Positions 1 to 8,451 of a stretch of 64,000 nt of DNA are shown here, one piece after another. Location: NCBI GenBank assembly GCA_017656295.1, contig JACDOC010000005.1, forward strand, positions 1-64,000, given 5' to 3'. The first letter of the stretch is position 1. Every line of letters begins with the position of its first letter. The translations under genes were made by a program, and so were the position numbers. A model generated the notes under the pieces. That model was not told where the DNA came from, did no database searches, and saw nothing but the letters and a program-made list of their open reading frames with translations. Origin of the DNA: Bacillus sp. (in: firmicutes). Its GTDB lineage: Bacteria; Bacillota; Bacilli; Bacillales; JACDOC01.

Positions 1-38
1 AAAAAGGGAGCAATTTCCTTTTAAGGATAATTACTCCC
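1..38 (-). terminator. Rho-independent terminator of the hydrogenase operon
   Basis: Read on the minus strand, GGGAG pairs with CTCCC around an inner TCCTT/AAGGA stem and is followed by five T. It lies 9 bases past the stop of the truncated hypD, so the operon really ends here and no hypE or hypF follows. Confidence 0.8.
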
Positions 39-46
39 GGGGTTTT

Positions 47-424
47 TTAAACTTCCACTTTTTTGGGGCTAGACCAATCGGCCCCTCTTGCTTTTAATTC
101 GAGAGGTGTTCCTTGTTTTCCAGGAACGCGCATCACGTCACCAAAAGCGGTAAATATCACGTTCGGCTGCTGGGCAATAGATAGACCATCGTCCATACGA
201 CCCATTGGAAGGACACAGACAGGACACCCCGGTCCATGAACAAGTTCTATATTTTTCGGAAGCAGATGTTGCAATCCGAATCGAAAAATAGAAAATGTAT
301 GTCCTCCGCAAACTTCCATAAAACGATATTGATCATCTGGTTTAACGAGACGGTGGATTTCTTCTGATATCTTGTGGATTAATTCCGGGTCGCGAAACTC
401 GTCAACATATTTCATCGTTGTCAT
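47..424 (-). pseudogene. hypD: hypD, 3'-truncated [NiFe]-hydrogenase maturation gene
   Basis: HypD works with HypC as the scaffold on which the Fe(CN)2CO group of [NiFe] hydrogenases is built. The 125-residue product matches the HypD N-terminus: KYVDEFRDPEL, the MEVCGGHT motif with its reactive cysteine, GPGCPVCVLP, and GDVMRVPG. It leaves the family pattern after KARGAD, adds nine unrelated residues and stops. Full HypD is about 370 residues, so the C-terminal [4Fe-4S] domain is missing. The start chosen is the ATG at 424, which has GGAGG nine bases upstream; an in-frame TTG lies just before it. A terminator follows at once. It is probably non-functional, with a full HypD needed elsewhere in the genome, but the clean ending leaves open a retained N-terminal fragment. 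Confidence 0.8.
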
Positions 425-565
425 CAAACGACACCTCCCGTATTTGGATCAACACGACACCCTTTTGTAAACAATCGCCTTCCACAGACTGATAATCATC
501 AACGAACGACTTGACTTTTGTTGTATCAAGCTTCCAACGTTGTTTATTTAGAAGGCATGATACGT

Positions 566-847
566 TTAAATTTTTTCTTTATCAAATTGGTACCCTTTTA
601 CTTCCTCTATCGCTTCCTCCGATTCATCTAACATGCTTAGCAATCTCAGTTGTTCACTTGCTTGTTCCTCGCTAATTTTACTCATCGCAAATCCAACATG
701 AATAAGCACCCAATCTCCAAGAAGGGGTCTTTCATTTTTCAATAGGTCAATGTTAATTTTGCGGCGTACTCCGCAAACATCCACCATGGCATAACGACGA
801 TCATCATCAAACATTTCTACAATTTGCCCTGGAATCGCTAAACACAT
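566..847 (-). CDS. hypC: HypC hydrogenase maturation chaperone
   Basis: The 93-residue product begins MCLAIPGQIVE, the HypC/HupF signature. In this family Cys2 (after Met removal) binds the iron of the Fe(CN)2CO precursor and the protein escorts it from HypD to the large subunit in the cytoplasm. The length and the GDWVLIHVGFAMSKI segment are typical. An AGGGGG ribosome site precedes the ATG. It lies downstream of the NHL gene and upstream of the truncated hypD, with 141 bases of apparently non-coding sequence before the latter. Confidence 0.95.
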   Translation of the reverse strand: MCLAIPGQIVEMFDDDRRYAMVDVCGVRRKINIDLLKNERPLLGDWVLIHVGFAMSKISEEQASEQLRLLSMLDESEEAIEEVKGYQFDKEKI

Positions 848-955
848 GAATGCGTCCCCCTATTTGTAAAAAATTTTTTATAGAAAAACGCCGAACATCT
901 TTCTGCAACTTTTATAGAATCAATTGTTTCTCTTACTCTCTATGTTGAGTAGCAA

Positions 956-2056
956 TTACTCGAATTCAAGACGCCAAATGATGACTCGATTATTTCCTGA
1001 ATCAGCGATGGCCAACCGATTTTGATGAAACCAAATCCCATAAGGCCAGCATAATGATTCCGTCGTTACCGCTTGCCAGCGATTTTCTCCCATCCCTTCG
1101 AAATCCGCCTGACCAATAACATAAGAAGCAGGGTGAAACGCGCCTTTTCGCGGCAACTTTGGATATAGAAGGATTCGGCTGTTGGATGTATCTGCCACAG
1201 CAAGCCAATTGCCGCATCGTGCGATTCCATAAGGAAACCGGAATCGCCGGGGGCCTTGCGGAACATGGGGAAGTTCAAATGACTGAGTAAAATCTTGTTG
1301 ACCGAGAACTAAATCAGCTGGGCGGTCACTCTCTGGCGGTGGCGTATAACCGAGGATGCGGTGATTGCCTGCATCCGCAACGTATAATGTATGTTCATCG
1401 CCGGCAAGTGCGTGAGGCCAGCGATACGTATCTATTCCCACCCCTTTCCCCCTATTTTCTCTATTTTCATAACCATTGGGTTGTCCAAGAATCAAATCGG
1501 GAACTGTCCCATCTTCCGGTAAACCTTTCCATCCTACAACTCTTCGATTTCCCGTATCAGCTACGTAAAACCATCCATTAATGTAAGCAAACCCATATGG
1601 CCAATAAAATCCAGTTGGACAGACGTTTCCGCCCCGATTAGGAGATGTTCCCCACAAATTATCCTGTCCTAAAACATCATCGGGAGGCTGGTTATTATAT
1701 TTTGGTAACGTTTCCCAAATGAGCAGTCGATGGTGCCATGCATCGGCGACAAACAACTTTCCTTTAATAATCGCAACGCCAGTAGGGAGATGAAACAATT
1801 TTGGTCCCTCAGTTTCAAAATCGGGTTGACCTAAAACGATGTCAGCTGGCGCATGGTCGTTTTCCGGCCAACCGTACCAAATGAGTACTCGATGATTGCC
1901 GCTATCGGCCACCACAAGAACATCATTGTCAACATATACTCCACGTGGTGCATATAGATGATTTCTGGTTGGCTGAGCCGGGGGCAATGCAAGACCGCCG
2001 GGAGCTGGTCCACCTAACCATCGCTCGGGATAAGCGGTTAACCTAAGCGTATCCAT
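956..2056 (-). CDS. NHL-repeat beta-propeller protein of the hydrogenase operon
   Basis: The product has 366 residues and about five or six repeats of the type VADSGNHRVLIW, each paired with a downstream VLGQxDF segment (about residues 45-365). This is the pattern of an NHL-type six-bladed propeller. No signal peptide or membrane helix is seen, so it should be cytosolic, like the hydrogenase. The ATG at 2056 is preferred over an upstream in-frame start because GGAGG lies ten bases before it. It still overlaps the end of the NifU/Rieske gene by 19 bases, implying translational coupling. NHL propellers usually act as protein-interaction platforms. Known context: NHL and iron-sulfur proteins accompany actinobacterial high-affinity hydrogenases. 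A role in docking the hydrogenase to an electron acceptor is inference. Confidence 0.85.
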   Translation of the reverse strand: MDTLRLTAYPERWLGGPAPGGLALPPAQPTRNHLYAPRGVYVDNDVLVVADSGNHRVLIWYGWPENDHAPADIVLGQPDFETEGPKLFHLPTGVAIIKGKLFVADAWHHRLLIWETLPKYNNQPPDDVLGQDNLWGTSPNRGGNVCPTGFYWPYGFAYINGWFYVADTGNRRVVGWKGLPEDGTVPDLILGQPNGYENRENRGKGVGIDTYRWPHALAGDEHTLYVADAGNHRILGYTPPPESDRPADLVLGQQDFTQSFELPHVPQGPRRFRFPYGIARCGNWLAVADTSNSRILLYPKLPRKGAFHPASYVIGQADFEGMGENRWQAVTTESLCWPYGIWFHQNRLAIADSGNNRVIIWRLEFE

Positions 2057-2895
2057 ATTTTCTGTTCCTCCACCCGTACTGGAAATGGTTCTAGTTGTAC
2101 GTGTGGTGCGGTTATGCATTCCCCGGTCGATAAATCAAAACGGAAGCCATGCCATGGACAAGTAATCGTAGGGCCGTCCACGAGTCCTCCGTTTAGAGGC
2201 ATCCCCATATGAGGACACTGATCGCGAAAGGCCATTACTTTTCCATCCATGCGCACTAGTAAAACGTCGGACTCCTCATGCGAAAAACGAACAGGATGCC
2301 CTTCTTGAAGTTCCGAGACGGATGGTCCTTGCACCCATCCATTTTGTTCTAAATTGTCAGTATCACCCATAACATGCACCGGCAAGTATCCTGAAGACAC
2401 TTCCTCTTCGACCATTGCAACCTGTTCGATTTCTGGAACGCGAGCTTTAATCGCTTCCTCAACTCCATTTTTCAGCGTCACAGCGGATAGAGAACAACCG
2501 GAACAAGCTCCTTCGAGGCGAACATAAGCCGTCTTTCCTTCCACTTTAACTAGTTCCACGCCACCCCCGTGAGAACGCATATAAGGACGCACCTCTTCAA
2601 GCGCGGCAGCAACACGGGTAAACAAATCTTGTTTAATGATTCCGTGCATCAAAAACATGGCATATATCGAAGGGTCTTCTACCGCCTTCAGCAGTAACTC
2701 TTTTCCTGCTTCCGTTTCCCGAAACGTTCGGACAAGTTTTCTAAGAGCATGTTCGTGAACCGCTTCAATGGCCTTTTTCAATTCCATCGCCTTCGATCGA
2801 GCATCTTCTGGCATTCCCTTAATCGAGTCCAATAGTCGGTCCACCCGTTCGGCCAAGGCTTGAAAGTCCTCTTCTTGATAAACTTTCATCCTCAT
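2038..2895 (-). CDS. NifU-like and Rieske-domain fusion iron-sulfur protein
   Basis: The 285-residue product has a helical N-terminal part (about 1-95), a NifU C-terminal-type domain with the pair CSGCS (about 100-165), and a C-terminal Rieske [2Fe-2S] domain with CPHMG and, after it, CPWHG (about 180-285). Both Cys-x-His and Cys-x2-His ligand pairs are intact. Such proteins (HucE/HhyE type) sit beside mycobacterial group 2a and 1h hydrogenases and are proposed to carry electrons toward the respiratory chain; the same role here is inference. The ATG at 2895 overlaps the previous stop as ATGA; a second in-frame ATG at 2889 is better spaced from GGAGG. Confidence 0.88.
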   Translation of the reverse strand: MRMKVYQEEDFQALAERVDRLLDSIKGMPEDARSKAMELKKAIEAVHEHALRKLVRTFRETEAGKELLLKAVEDPSIYAMFLMHGIIKQDLFTRVAAALEEVRPYMRSHGGGVELVKVEGKTAYVRLEGACSGCSLSAVTLKNGVEEAIKARVPEIEQVAMVEEEVSSGYLPVHVMGDTDNLEQNGWVQGPSVSELQEGHPVRFSHEESDVLLVRMDGKVMAFRDQCPHMGMPLNGGLVDGPTITCPWHGFRFDLSTGECITAPHVQLEPFPVRVEEQKIWIRLG

Positions 2896-3269
2896 TCACC
2901 TCCAAAAGCCAATGTTTGCTCAAGCGCTTCTTCGGTTTTCCGATACAATAAAGTGGCAAATGTTTGTTTAGCCAATGCCTGCAATATGTCTCCAACCGTC
3001 TCACGGACCACAATGTTAGAAAGGTCATTGACACGTTGATTGGCTAAAGCCTGCAAAATTAAGCATGAACCCGCCGGATTATCAAGGAGAGCATCACGAA
3101 AGAAAGCTTCCACAAATTCGTTCAGCCATATTCCCTCTCCTTGAGGATTTGTACGAAGCAGTTCTAGTGCATTTATTGCTCCTTCATTACGCTGGATAAT
3201 GCGTTCACTAAATCGGTCAACAGCCATAGCCAACAAAAGATTAAAGTATTGTTGTTCGTGGGGATTCAT
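2892..3269 (-). CDS. Unknown helical protein of the hydrogenase operon
   Basis: I do not recognise this 125-residue protein. It is predicted to be almost wholly alpha-helical and soluble, with no cysteine pair, signal peptide or membrane segment. A GGGAGG site precedes the ATG, it starts 19 bases after the TPR gene and ends in a 4-base overlap with the NifU/Rieske gene. This tight packing says it is made with, and probably works with, the iron-sulfur protein. It could be an assembly or scaffold factor. Confidence 0.8.
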   Translation of the reverse strand: MNPHEQQYFNLLLAMAVDRFSERIIQRNEGAINALELLRTNPQGEGIWLNEFVEAFFRDALLDNPAGSCLILQALANQRVNDLSNIVVRETVGDILQALAKQTFATLLYRKTEEALEQTLAFGGE

Positions 3270-3288
3270 GTTATCCTCCCTCTCTTTC

Positions 3289-4524
3289 TCACTGGGACTG
3301 TTTACTGTTTAATTTTTCATTTGAGGCTGCTTGCTTTCGCTTACGGGCAATATCCGCTAAGATGTCATTGATGGCATTCGCTGCCTCTTGTTCTCCATAT
3401 GTACGAAACAATTGACCGGCCTCTTCCAATCGAGGTACTGCTCGAGAAAACGCACCTAAATGAGCCAAAGCATTCCCTTGATTAGCTAAGACGCGAGCAT
3501 ATCCTAATGGATCGTCTTCAGGACGGCGTATTTCAAGCACATCTTCATAAAGTGCAACTGCTTCCCAAAGATTTTCTTCGAGATGAGATGTTTTCACATG
3601 CTGTAACGCATTGGCCAGATTGACCGTGGCGCTTGCCCAAAGTTCTGGATGTGTATCTTTTTTAAAAATGCGCAAAGCCTCTCTCAATGACTGAATCGCT
3701 GTCGCAGAGCGAAGATAGGAACTACGGTCTAAAGACGGCATGGCCAAATATACTAACGCGAGATTCATATGAAGGGTAGCATAGTCATCTGGATAAGTAT
3801 CTTTTCGATACACTTTTAAGGCTTCATGATAGCACCTGACTGCTTCTAACAGAAAACCTTTCCGTCCTTCAGCGGCTGTTTGATACACGGAACCTAATTG
3901 AAACCACAGTTCAGCCTTAGCTTCCTGGAAGGAAGACGTTTCTAAAAGTGCAAGGGCTTTGCGGTATCCTTCTATCGTTTCCGTTCCGTAATCACCAAGC
4001 ATTTGTTTGGTCGCGGCCCATTCCGCATAAAGCCGTGCGGAAAAAACAGGAGATACGTCCTCTACTGTAGTGGCAGCTTCCAAAATAAAGGAAAGCCCCG
4101 TCGACCAATCTTTTCGTTGAAACGCATCGTACCCCTTAGTTGCCAATAAAAACGCCCGAATTTCTCCTGTAGTATCACCAAGCGGTGGGGGAGTTTCACA
4201 CAATTGAAGGCGCCAAGCCACTGCATCCAAAAGAAAGGAGAAATCTCCTGAAAGTACTTCTTTTGCTGTAGTATACGTATGTGCCTGTGGATCCAAAATA
4301 AAACGATTGTAGGCAGCTTCCGGTCCTGCCGGCAATAATGTTAAAACTTCTTCTTCGCTCTTTCCCTCAATCGCCGCAGCAAAAAAGCGCCAGCTCTCGG
4401 GCCAGCTTTCCGGGAATTGTCCACGAAGAAGAAAGGATACGAATTGATCAGCTTCTGGAACTGGTGGTAAGAGAAAAAAACCTGCCGCTCCAGGAAAAAC
4501 ACCGATTGGTTGTGGCTGCAGCAT
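3289..4524 (-). CDS. TPR-repeat protein of the hydrogenase operon
   Basis: The 411-residue protein has an N-terminal region of about 120 residues without clear repeats, then tandem tetratricopeptide-like helix pairs from about residue 130 to 390 (for example the WFQLGSVYQTA, TLHMNLALVYLA, ATVNLANAL and VLANQGNALAHLG segments). It has no signal peptide or transmembrane helix. The basic, polar C-terminus looks disordered. AAAAGGGGG precedes the ATG. TPR proteins are binding scaffolds; in this operon it could aid assembly or docking of the hydrogenase with the Rieske and NHL proteins, which is inference from position. Confidence 0.85.
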   Translation of the reverse strand: MLQPQPIGVFPGAAGFFLLPPVPEADQFVSFLLRGQFPESWPESWRFFAAAIEGKSEEEVLTLLPAGPEAAYNRFILDPQAHTYTTAKEVLSGDFSFLLDAVAWRLQLCETPPPLGDTTGEIRAFLLATKGYDAFQRKDWSTGLSFILEAATTVEDVSPVFSARLYAEWAATKQMLGDYGTETIEGYRKALALLETSSFQEAKAELWFQLGSVYQTAAEGRKGFLLEAVRCYHEALKVYRKDTYPDDYATLHMNLALVYLAMPSLDRSSYLRSATAIQSLREALRIFKKDTHPELWASATVNLANALQHVKTSHLEENLWEAVALYEDVLEIRRPEDDPLGYARVLANQGNALAHLGAFSRAVPRLEEAGQLFRTYGEQEAANAINDILADIARKRKQAASNEKLNSKQSQ

Positions 4525-4716
4525 TGTTATTCCCCCTTTTTATTAACTAAACCGGAAAAGAAAACTGAACCTTTAAACGACTAAAGTCGTTCTGATGTCC
4601 GAAAGGTATTACCTACACCTCCGTGCAAGGCACCCTGTCAGCTAGTTAAAAATCTTGTTTATTTGACCCCACTCAATCCTGTTACCAGATAAAGGGGCTA
4701 TTCTCTTTTTAAATGA
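4525..4716. other. Intergenic stretch with AACGACT palindrome, possible IS605-type relic
   Basis: No gene is seen. A small perfect inverted repeat, AACGACT-AA-AGTCGTT, lies at 4576-4591. On the minus strand a segment resembling the right ends of IS605/IS1341 (TnpB) elements precedes it. This likeness is from memory of such ends and is weak. Confidence 0.25.
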
Positions 4717-5019
4717 TCACTTCTTCGTCATCGTACTAGAACAATAAAGTGGTATTCGAAACGCTCCATATTGATCATCCCATACGGCATCGCGGATTCC
4801 AGGCGGAATTCCTTCTGGCAATAGTTCTTGGACAAACATGCTTCGATCTCCACGAGAATTACGAAATTTTAACAATAATCCGCCCGCTCCTAAATGACTT
4901 ACCGGCATCACCAATAGTTCTTCTCCACGTACTAAAGCGATGGCGGTTCCCGTTGGGAACCGCACCGCTTTTTCGGCGGGAATATGCAGATAACCTGTTG
5001 ACGTCAGTTCAAACTTCAC
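4717..5019 (-). CDS. Unknown 100-residue hydrogenase-operon protein
   Basis: This small protein is predicted to be mostly beta-strand, soluble, with a single cysteine near the C-terminus. I do not recognise the family. The start is a GTG with GGAGGG nine bases upstream, and it overlaps the end of the protease gene by 11 bases, so the two are probably translationally coupled. Its place right after the maturation protease suggests a maturation or assembly role, for instance as a chaperone, but nothing in the sequence proves this. Confidence 0.75.
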   Translation of the reverse strand: MKFELTSTGYLHIPAEKAVRFPTGTAIALVRGEELLVMPVSHLGAGGLLLKFRNSRGDRSMFVQELLPEGIPPGIRDAVWDDQYGAFRIPLYCSSTMTKK

Positions 5020-5476
5020 TTGTCTTCCCTCCTAATCGTTGAAGCAACTCCTCTGTCAAAACATTCAAGGCAGCTTCCACTGTTGGGGACAATCCAAATC
5101 CGTGCGATAAGTTTTCGGCTTCGATCAGGAAAACAGTCACTTTCTTTGGAAAGCGGCTTTTAAGAAGCCACCTGCCTAAGGCAAGCGCATGATCCCAGCG
5201 AAAATTGTGAAGATTAACATCCTTTAGTGGTGGTGTTTCCACCTCTTCACCGGGAATTTCAAAAATTGTGCCTGGCTCCGCTCCTGACTTACAGGCATCT
5301 ACAAGAATCAGTTCATCTGTATCCCCGATTTGAAAAGCTACATCCATGCCAGCAGTTCCGCCATCAGCTAAACGGACTCCTTCGGGAACCCCCTGTTCCC
5401 ATAATTTGCGGATTAGCATAGGTCCTGCCCCATCATCACATCGGAGTAAATTACCACATCCAATAATAACGGTCAT
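5009..5476 (-). CDS. [NiFe]-hydrogenase maturation endopeptidase (HupD/HyaD family)
   Basis: This 155-residue protease removes the C-terminal peptide of the large subunit after nickel insertion. The N-terminus IIGCGNLLRCDDGAGP is the family signature, including the acidic Ni-sensing residue in CDDG. The second and third metal ligands are the Asp of VDACKSG and the His in the HNFRWDHAL segment. AAGGAGG precedes the ATG. It lies 164 bases after its presumed substrate gene, the large subunit. Confidence 0.92.
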   Translation of the reverse strand: MTVIIGCGNLLRCDDGAGPMLIRKLWEQGVPEGVRLADGGTAGMDVAFQIGDTDELILVDACKSGAEPGTIFEIPGEEVETPPLKDVNLHNFRWDHALALGRWLLKSRFPKKVTVFLIEAENLSHGFGLSPTVEAALNVLTEELLQRLGGKTSEV

Positions 5477-5640
5477 ACAAAATTCCTCCTTCTGAAAGCC
5501 AAGCGTGCCACCTCAAGGAGCATATCGATCTCTCTTTTTCTGTTTACTAGACTATTAGATTACAGGTGAATGTGAAACGCGGGCTGATATGCTGGCACAG
5601 TAGAAAAACACTTCATCTTAAACTTCGCATGAATGAGCTA

Positions 5641-7281
5641 TCAACACATTTTAACGACTTCATATTTGGCTAACTCTTTCTGTGACTTAGCGTCATAAGC
5701 GTGAACGGTGCACACAAGGCACGAATCATAGCTTTGGGCAATATGAGCCAATTCGACCGGATCTTCAGGATTTTTAATAGGGACGCCAATCATCGCTGTT
5801 TCGATTGGCCCGCGCTGATCGTGACGATCTCGAGGTCCAATGTTCCATGCTGTCGGAGTGATGACTTGATAATTTTCAATTTTTCCATCTTTAATTTGAA
5901 TCCAGTCCGCCAAAGCGCCACGAGCTGCTTCCGTAGCCCCGAATCCACGTCCTTCAGGCAATTCTTTCGGCTTGATATAAAATTTTTCGTTTAAATCGAT
6001 TTGCTTCAACCAATCTTTCATGCGCAAATAATATTTGGCAGCTTCGTGTAGACGTGCCAATACACGCACCATCACACTTGGTCCAATTTCTTTCAAAATA
6101 TTCAAAAATAGAGGATCATAATCTTGCCATTCTTGCGCACCAGGGCGTCCGGCGATGACTTGGCGAGCTAAAGGTCCTACCTCCAGCGGAGATTCTCCAA
6201 TGAGTGGAATATTGTAACGTGGTGCTTTAGCAAAGGTGTATTTTCCTTCTTTTTGTCCTTCCATTGGATCCACTGGATCGGTAACTCCTTCAAATGGATG
6301 GTAAGCACCACTGCCACGATAGTAAGAATACGTGTGGTCTTCCCGTACCCGTTCCTGATCAAAATCATGGAAATTTTCTCCATCAAATATTCCAGAACGA
6401 GTAATTAACGCAGCATTGCGTCCTTCAATCGTCGGATAGCGATATTGCTGTGGATTGAAAAAGGTTCCAGTAGCTAAATAGCGTCCCGGACCTGCTCCAT
6501 ATTTGTCTAAGCCAATTTCCATACTATAACGAATGAACAAACCAAGATCGGAATCGCGGTGTTCTGGCTTTTCATCCAGCCACGCAAGCACATCGTCCCA
6601 AGTCTTGTTTTCCAACCATCGTTCAACGGACGAACCAAGCAAAATTTTCTCCAGCCAATTTTCACGATAATATTCCAAAATCGAGATAGAGCGAGTAATA
6701 TCGGACAACGTCGGCGCGCTAACAATGCCTCCAGGAACCATGAAGCTAGAATGTGGCCATTGACCACCGAAGATCGCGTAAATTTCCACTGGCTTAGCTG
6801 AAACAGTGACGCCTATCTCATAATGATCTCCCTCAAAAGGAGCCCAACGTCGAACCACTTCATCGTACAACTTGGAAGAAGAGTAATTTTTATGCGTTAA
6901 ACCGATTGCAAACAACGCATAAAACCACCGAGGAATGCTTTGAATCGTTTCCGCCGCTTGAGCAATATTGCGGATGAGCGTCGCATTCGGCGGTACTTCC
7001 GTGCCCCACGCCGTATCGAGTGCATATACGGCTTTCGTGAGATGGCTTCCACCGCAAATGCCGCATATTCGAGGGGTAACAATCAAACCAGCTTGCGGAT
7101 CTTTTCCTTTTAAAATTATCTCGAAACCGCGAAACATCGTTGCTTGCGTCCAAGCGTCCACAACCACTCCATCTTCAATGGCTACTTTTACATCTAAATC
7201 GCCTTCAACGCGTCCTAGAGAATGGACTTTAATCTCTTTTTTATTTGTTTTTACAATCGTATCTTGTTTTTTCATGCTCAT
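5641..7281 (-). CDS. hupL: [NiFe] uptake hydrogenase large subunit, group 2a type
   Basis: This is the catalytic subunit that splits H2 at the NiFe(CN)2CO site. The L1 motif RICGICGGSHL (about residues 72-82) and the L2 motif DSCLVCTVH near the C-terminus supply the four nickel-binding cysteines. A tail of about 20 residues follows the final His and would be cut off by the endopeptidase encoded next. The L2 form CLVCTVH and the partner subunit point to group 2a, the high-affinity cytosolic class of cyanobacteria and mycobacteria. The likely start is the ATG at 7281 (a second ATG at 7275 is also possible); the GTG further upstream lies inside the ribosome site. Length, 546 residues, is normal. 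Confidence 0.95.
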   Translation of the reverse strand: MSMKKQDTIVKTNKKEIKVHSLGRVEGDLDVKVAIEDGVVVDAWTQATMFRGFEIILKGKDPQAGLIVTPRICGICGGSHLTKAVYALDTAWGTEVPPNATLIRNIAQAAETIQSIPRWFYALFAIGLTHKNYSSSKLYDEVVRRWAPFEGDHYEIGVTVSAKPVEIYAIFGGQWPHSSFMVPGGIVSAPTLSDITRSISILEYYRENWLEKILLGSSVERWLENKTWDDVLAWLDEKPEHRDSDLGLFIRYSMEIGLDKYGAGPGRYLATGTFFNPQQYRYPTIEGRNAALITRSGIFDGENFHDFDQERVREDHTYSYYRGSGAYHPFEGVTDPVDPMEGQKEGKYTFAKAPRYNIPLIGESPLEVGPLARQVIAGRPGAQEWQDYDPLFLNILKEIGPSVMVRVLARLHEAAKYYLRMKDWLKQIDLNEKFYIKPKELPEGRGFGATEAARGALADWIQIKDGKIENYQVITPTAWNIGPRDRHDQRGPIETAMIGVPIKNPEDPVELAHIAQSYDSCLVCTVHAYDAKSQKELAKYEVVKMC

Positions 7282-7406
7282 TAAGCACCCCACTTTTAAA
7301 ATGGTTTCCCTTAAAGGACAGCTGAACCTCTTTTCGAAGATTAGTGTTCAAAAGAGATGTTTCTACCGGTTTCCCCTTCATTCCGATGACTTAAGTCACG
7401 AATTTA

Positions 7407-8378
7407 TCACGGCACAAACATATCTTCTTTTGCCCACTTCGGCGCCACTGACCGCGCCAATGCCGCATTCACTGAGTAGCTGAGCGGATCGCTTCCTTCT
7501 GGCACTTCTTTTGGGATCGAACCGAGAATTTTTTGCGTCTTAAACACTGTTCCCGGTGCTAGATCAAAGTACGGGAATTGCGGCTCTGTACAGCCAATAC
7601 AAGGCATTCCTGCCCGTGTTTTCGAAGATTGACGGTTCCATAGAATCCGGTTGCATGGCGAATGAGTCATTGGGCCTCGACAGCCTTGCTCATAAAAGAG
7701 ACATCCTTTTCGGGTACCTTGTCCGAACTCTTCGACTGGTTCTTTCCACTCGAAATATTGAACACGCGTACATCCAGTTTGGGTGAACGTTTTAAAGAAG
7801 GTTTGAGGACGTTGAAGTTCGTCTAAGACAACGTCTTCCAAACGGCCGGTAGCAATAGCAACAAGAATTTGTGTCACCCAGTCAGGATGAGCCGGACATC
7901 CAGGAATATTAATGACAGGCAATCCTGCTTTCGAACGGAACTGTGTTCCTAGAAATCCCCCGCGTTTTTCTTTCAAGTATTGAAGACCAATCGACTCAGA
8001 CGGATTCGGTTTTGTCGCCGGTACCCCTCCCCAGCACGCACAGTCACCAATTGCTACGACATATTGCGCTTTCTGGGCAAAATCCCAAATCCAATCTTTT
8101 TTCGGACGATCCATGAGCATATCATAGTGTCCAGTTCCGTTTGGCCCTTGAATAATGGTCCCTTCTACCACCAAGATATCGAGCGGAATTTCGTCATTGA
8201 GAATTTCCTCATAAAGGCGGCGGACTTGTTCGCCAAACTCCATCGACAAAGAGTGATGATACAGGATGTTAATGCCGAAATCGGTAACTAAATCAATGAC
8301 CGTCGGCTCTTCCGCATTTAAAAAGGATTGAGTGTTTCCATTGCACGCACCGCCATGCATCCAAAGGACATTTACCAC
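7407..8378 (-). CDS. hupS: [NiFe] uptake hydrogenase small subunit, group 2a type
   Basis: This subunit carries the iron-sulfur relay from the NiFe site. Near the start NVLWMHGGACNGNTQSF carries the first proximal-cluster cysteine; further ligands lie in GDCACWGG, NIPGCPAHPDW, TGCTRVQYFEW, GCLFYEQGCRG and MPCIGCTEP. There is no Tat signal peptide, so the enzyme stays in the cytoplasm. The start is taken as the GTG at 8378, because the ATG at 8393 overlaps the GGAGG ribosome site and the shorter form matches cyanobacterial HupS. FLNAEEPTVIDLVTDFGIN is very close to HupS. Product, 323 residues. Confidence 0.94.
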   Translation of the reverse strand: MVNVLWMHGGACNGNTQSFLNAEEPTVIDLVTDFGINILYHHSLSMEFGEQVRRLYEEILNDEIPLDILVVEGTIIQGPNGTGHYDMLMDRPKKDWIWDFAQKAQYVVAIGDCACWGGVPATKPNPSESIGLQYLKEKRGGFLGTQFRSKAGLPVINIPGCPAHPDWVTQILVAIATGRLEDVVLDELQRPQTFFKTFTQTGCTRVQYFEWKEPVEEFGQGTRKGCLFYEQGCRGPMTHSPCNRILWNRQSSKTRAGMPCIGCTEPQFPYFDLAPGTVFKTQKILGSIPKEVPEGSDPLSYSVNAALARSVAPKWAKEDMFVP

Positions 8379-8451
8379 AATCTCCACCTCCATAAAAATA
8401 TGAGTGTTAAAAACTATATTTTTTCATTGAGGCTAAACAAAGTAATTATGT

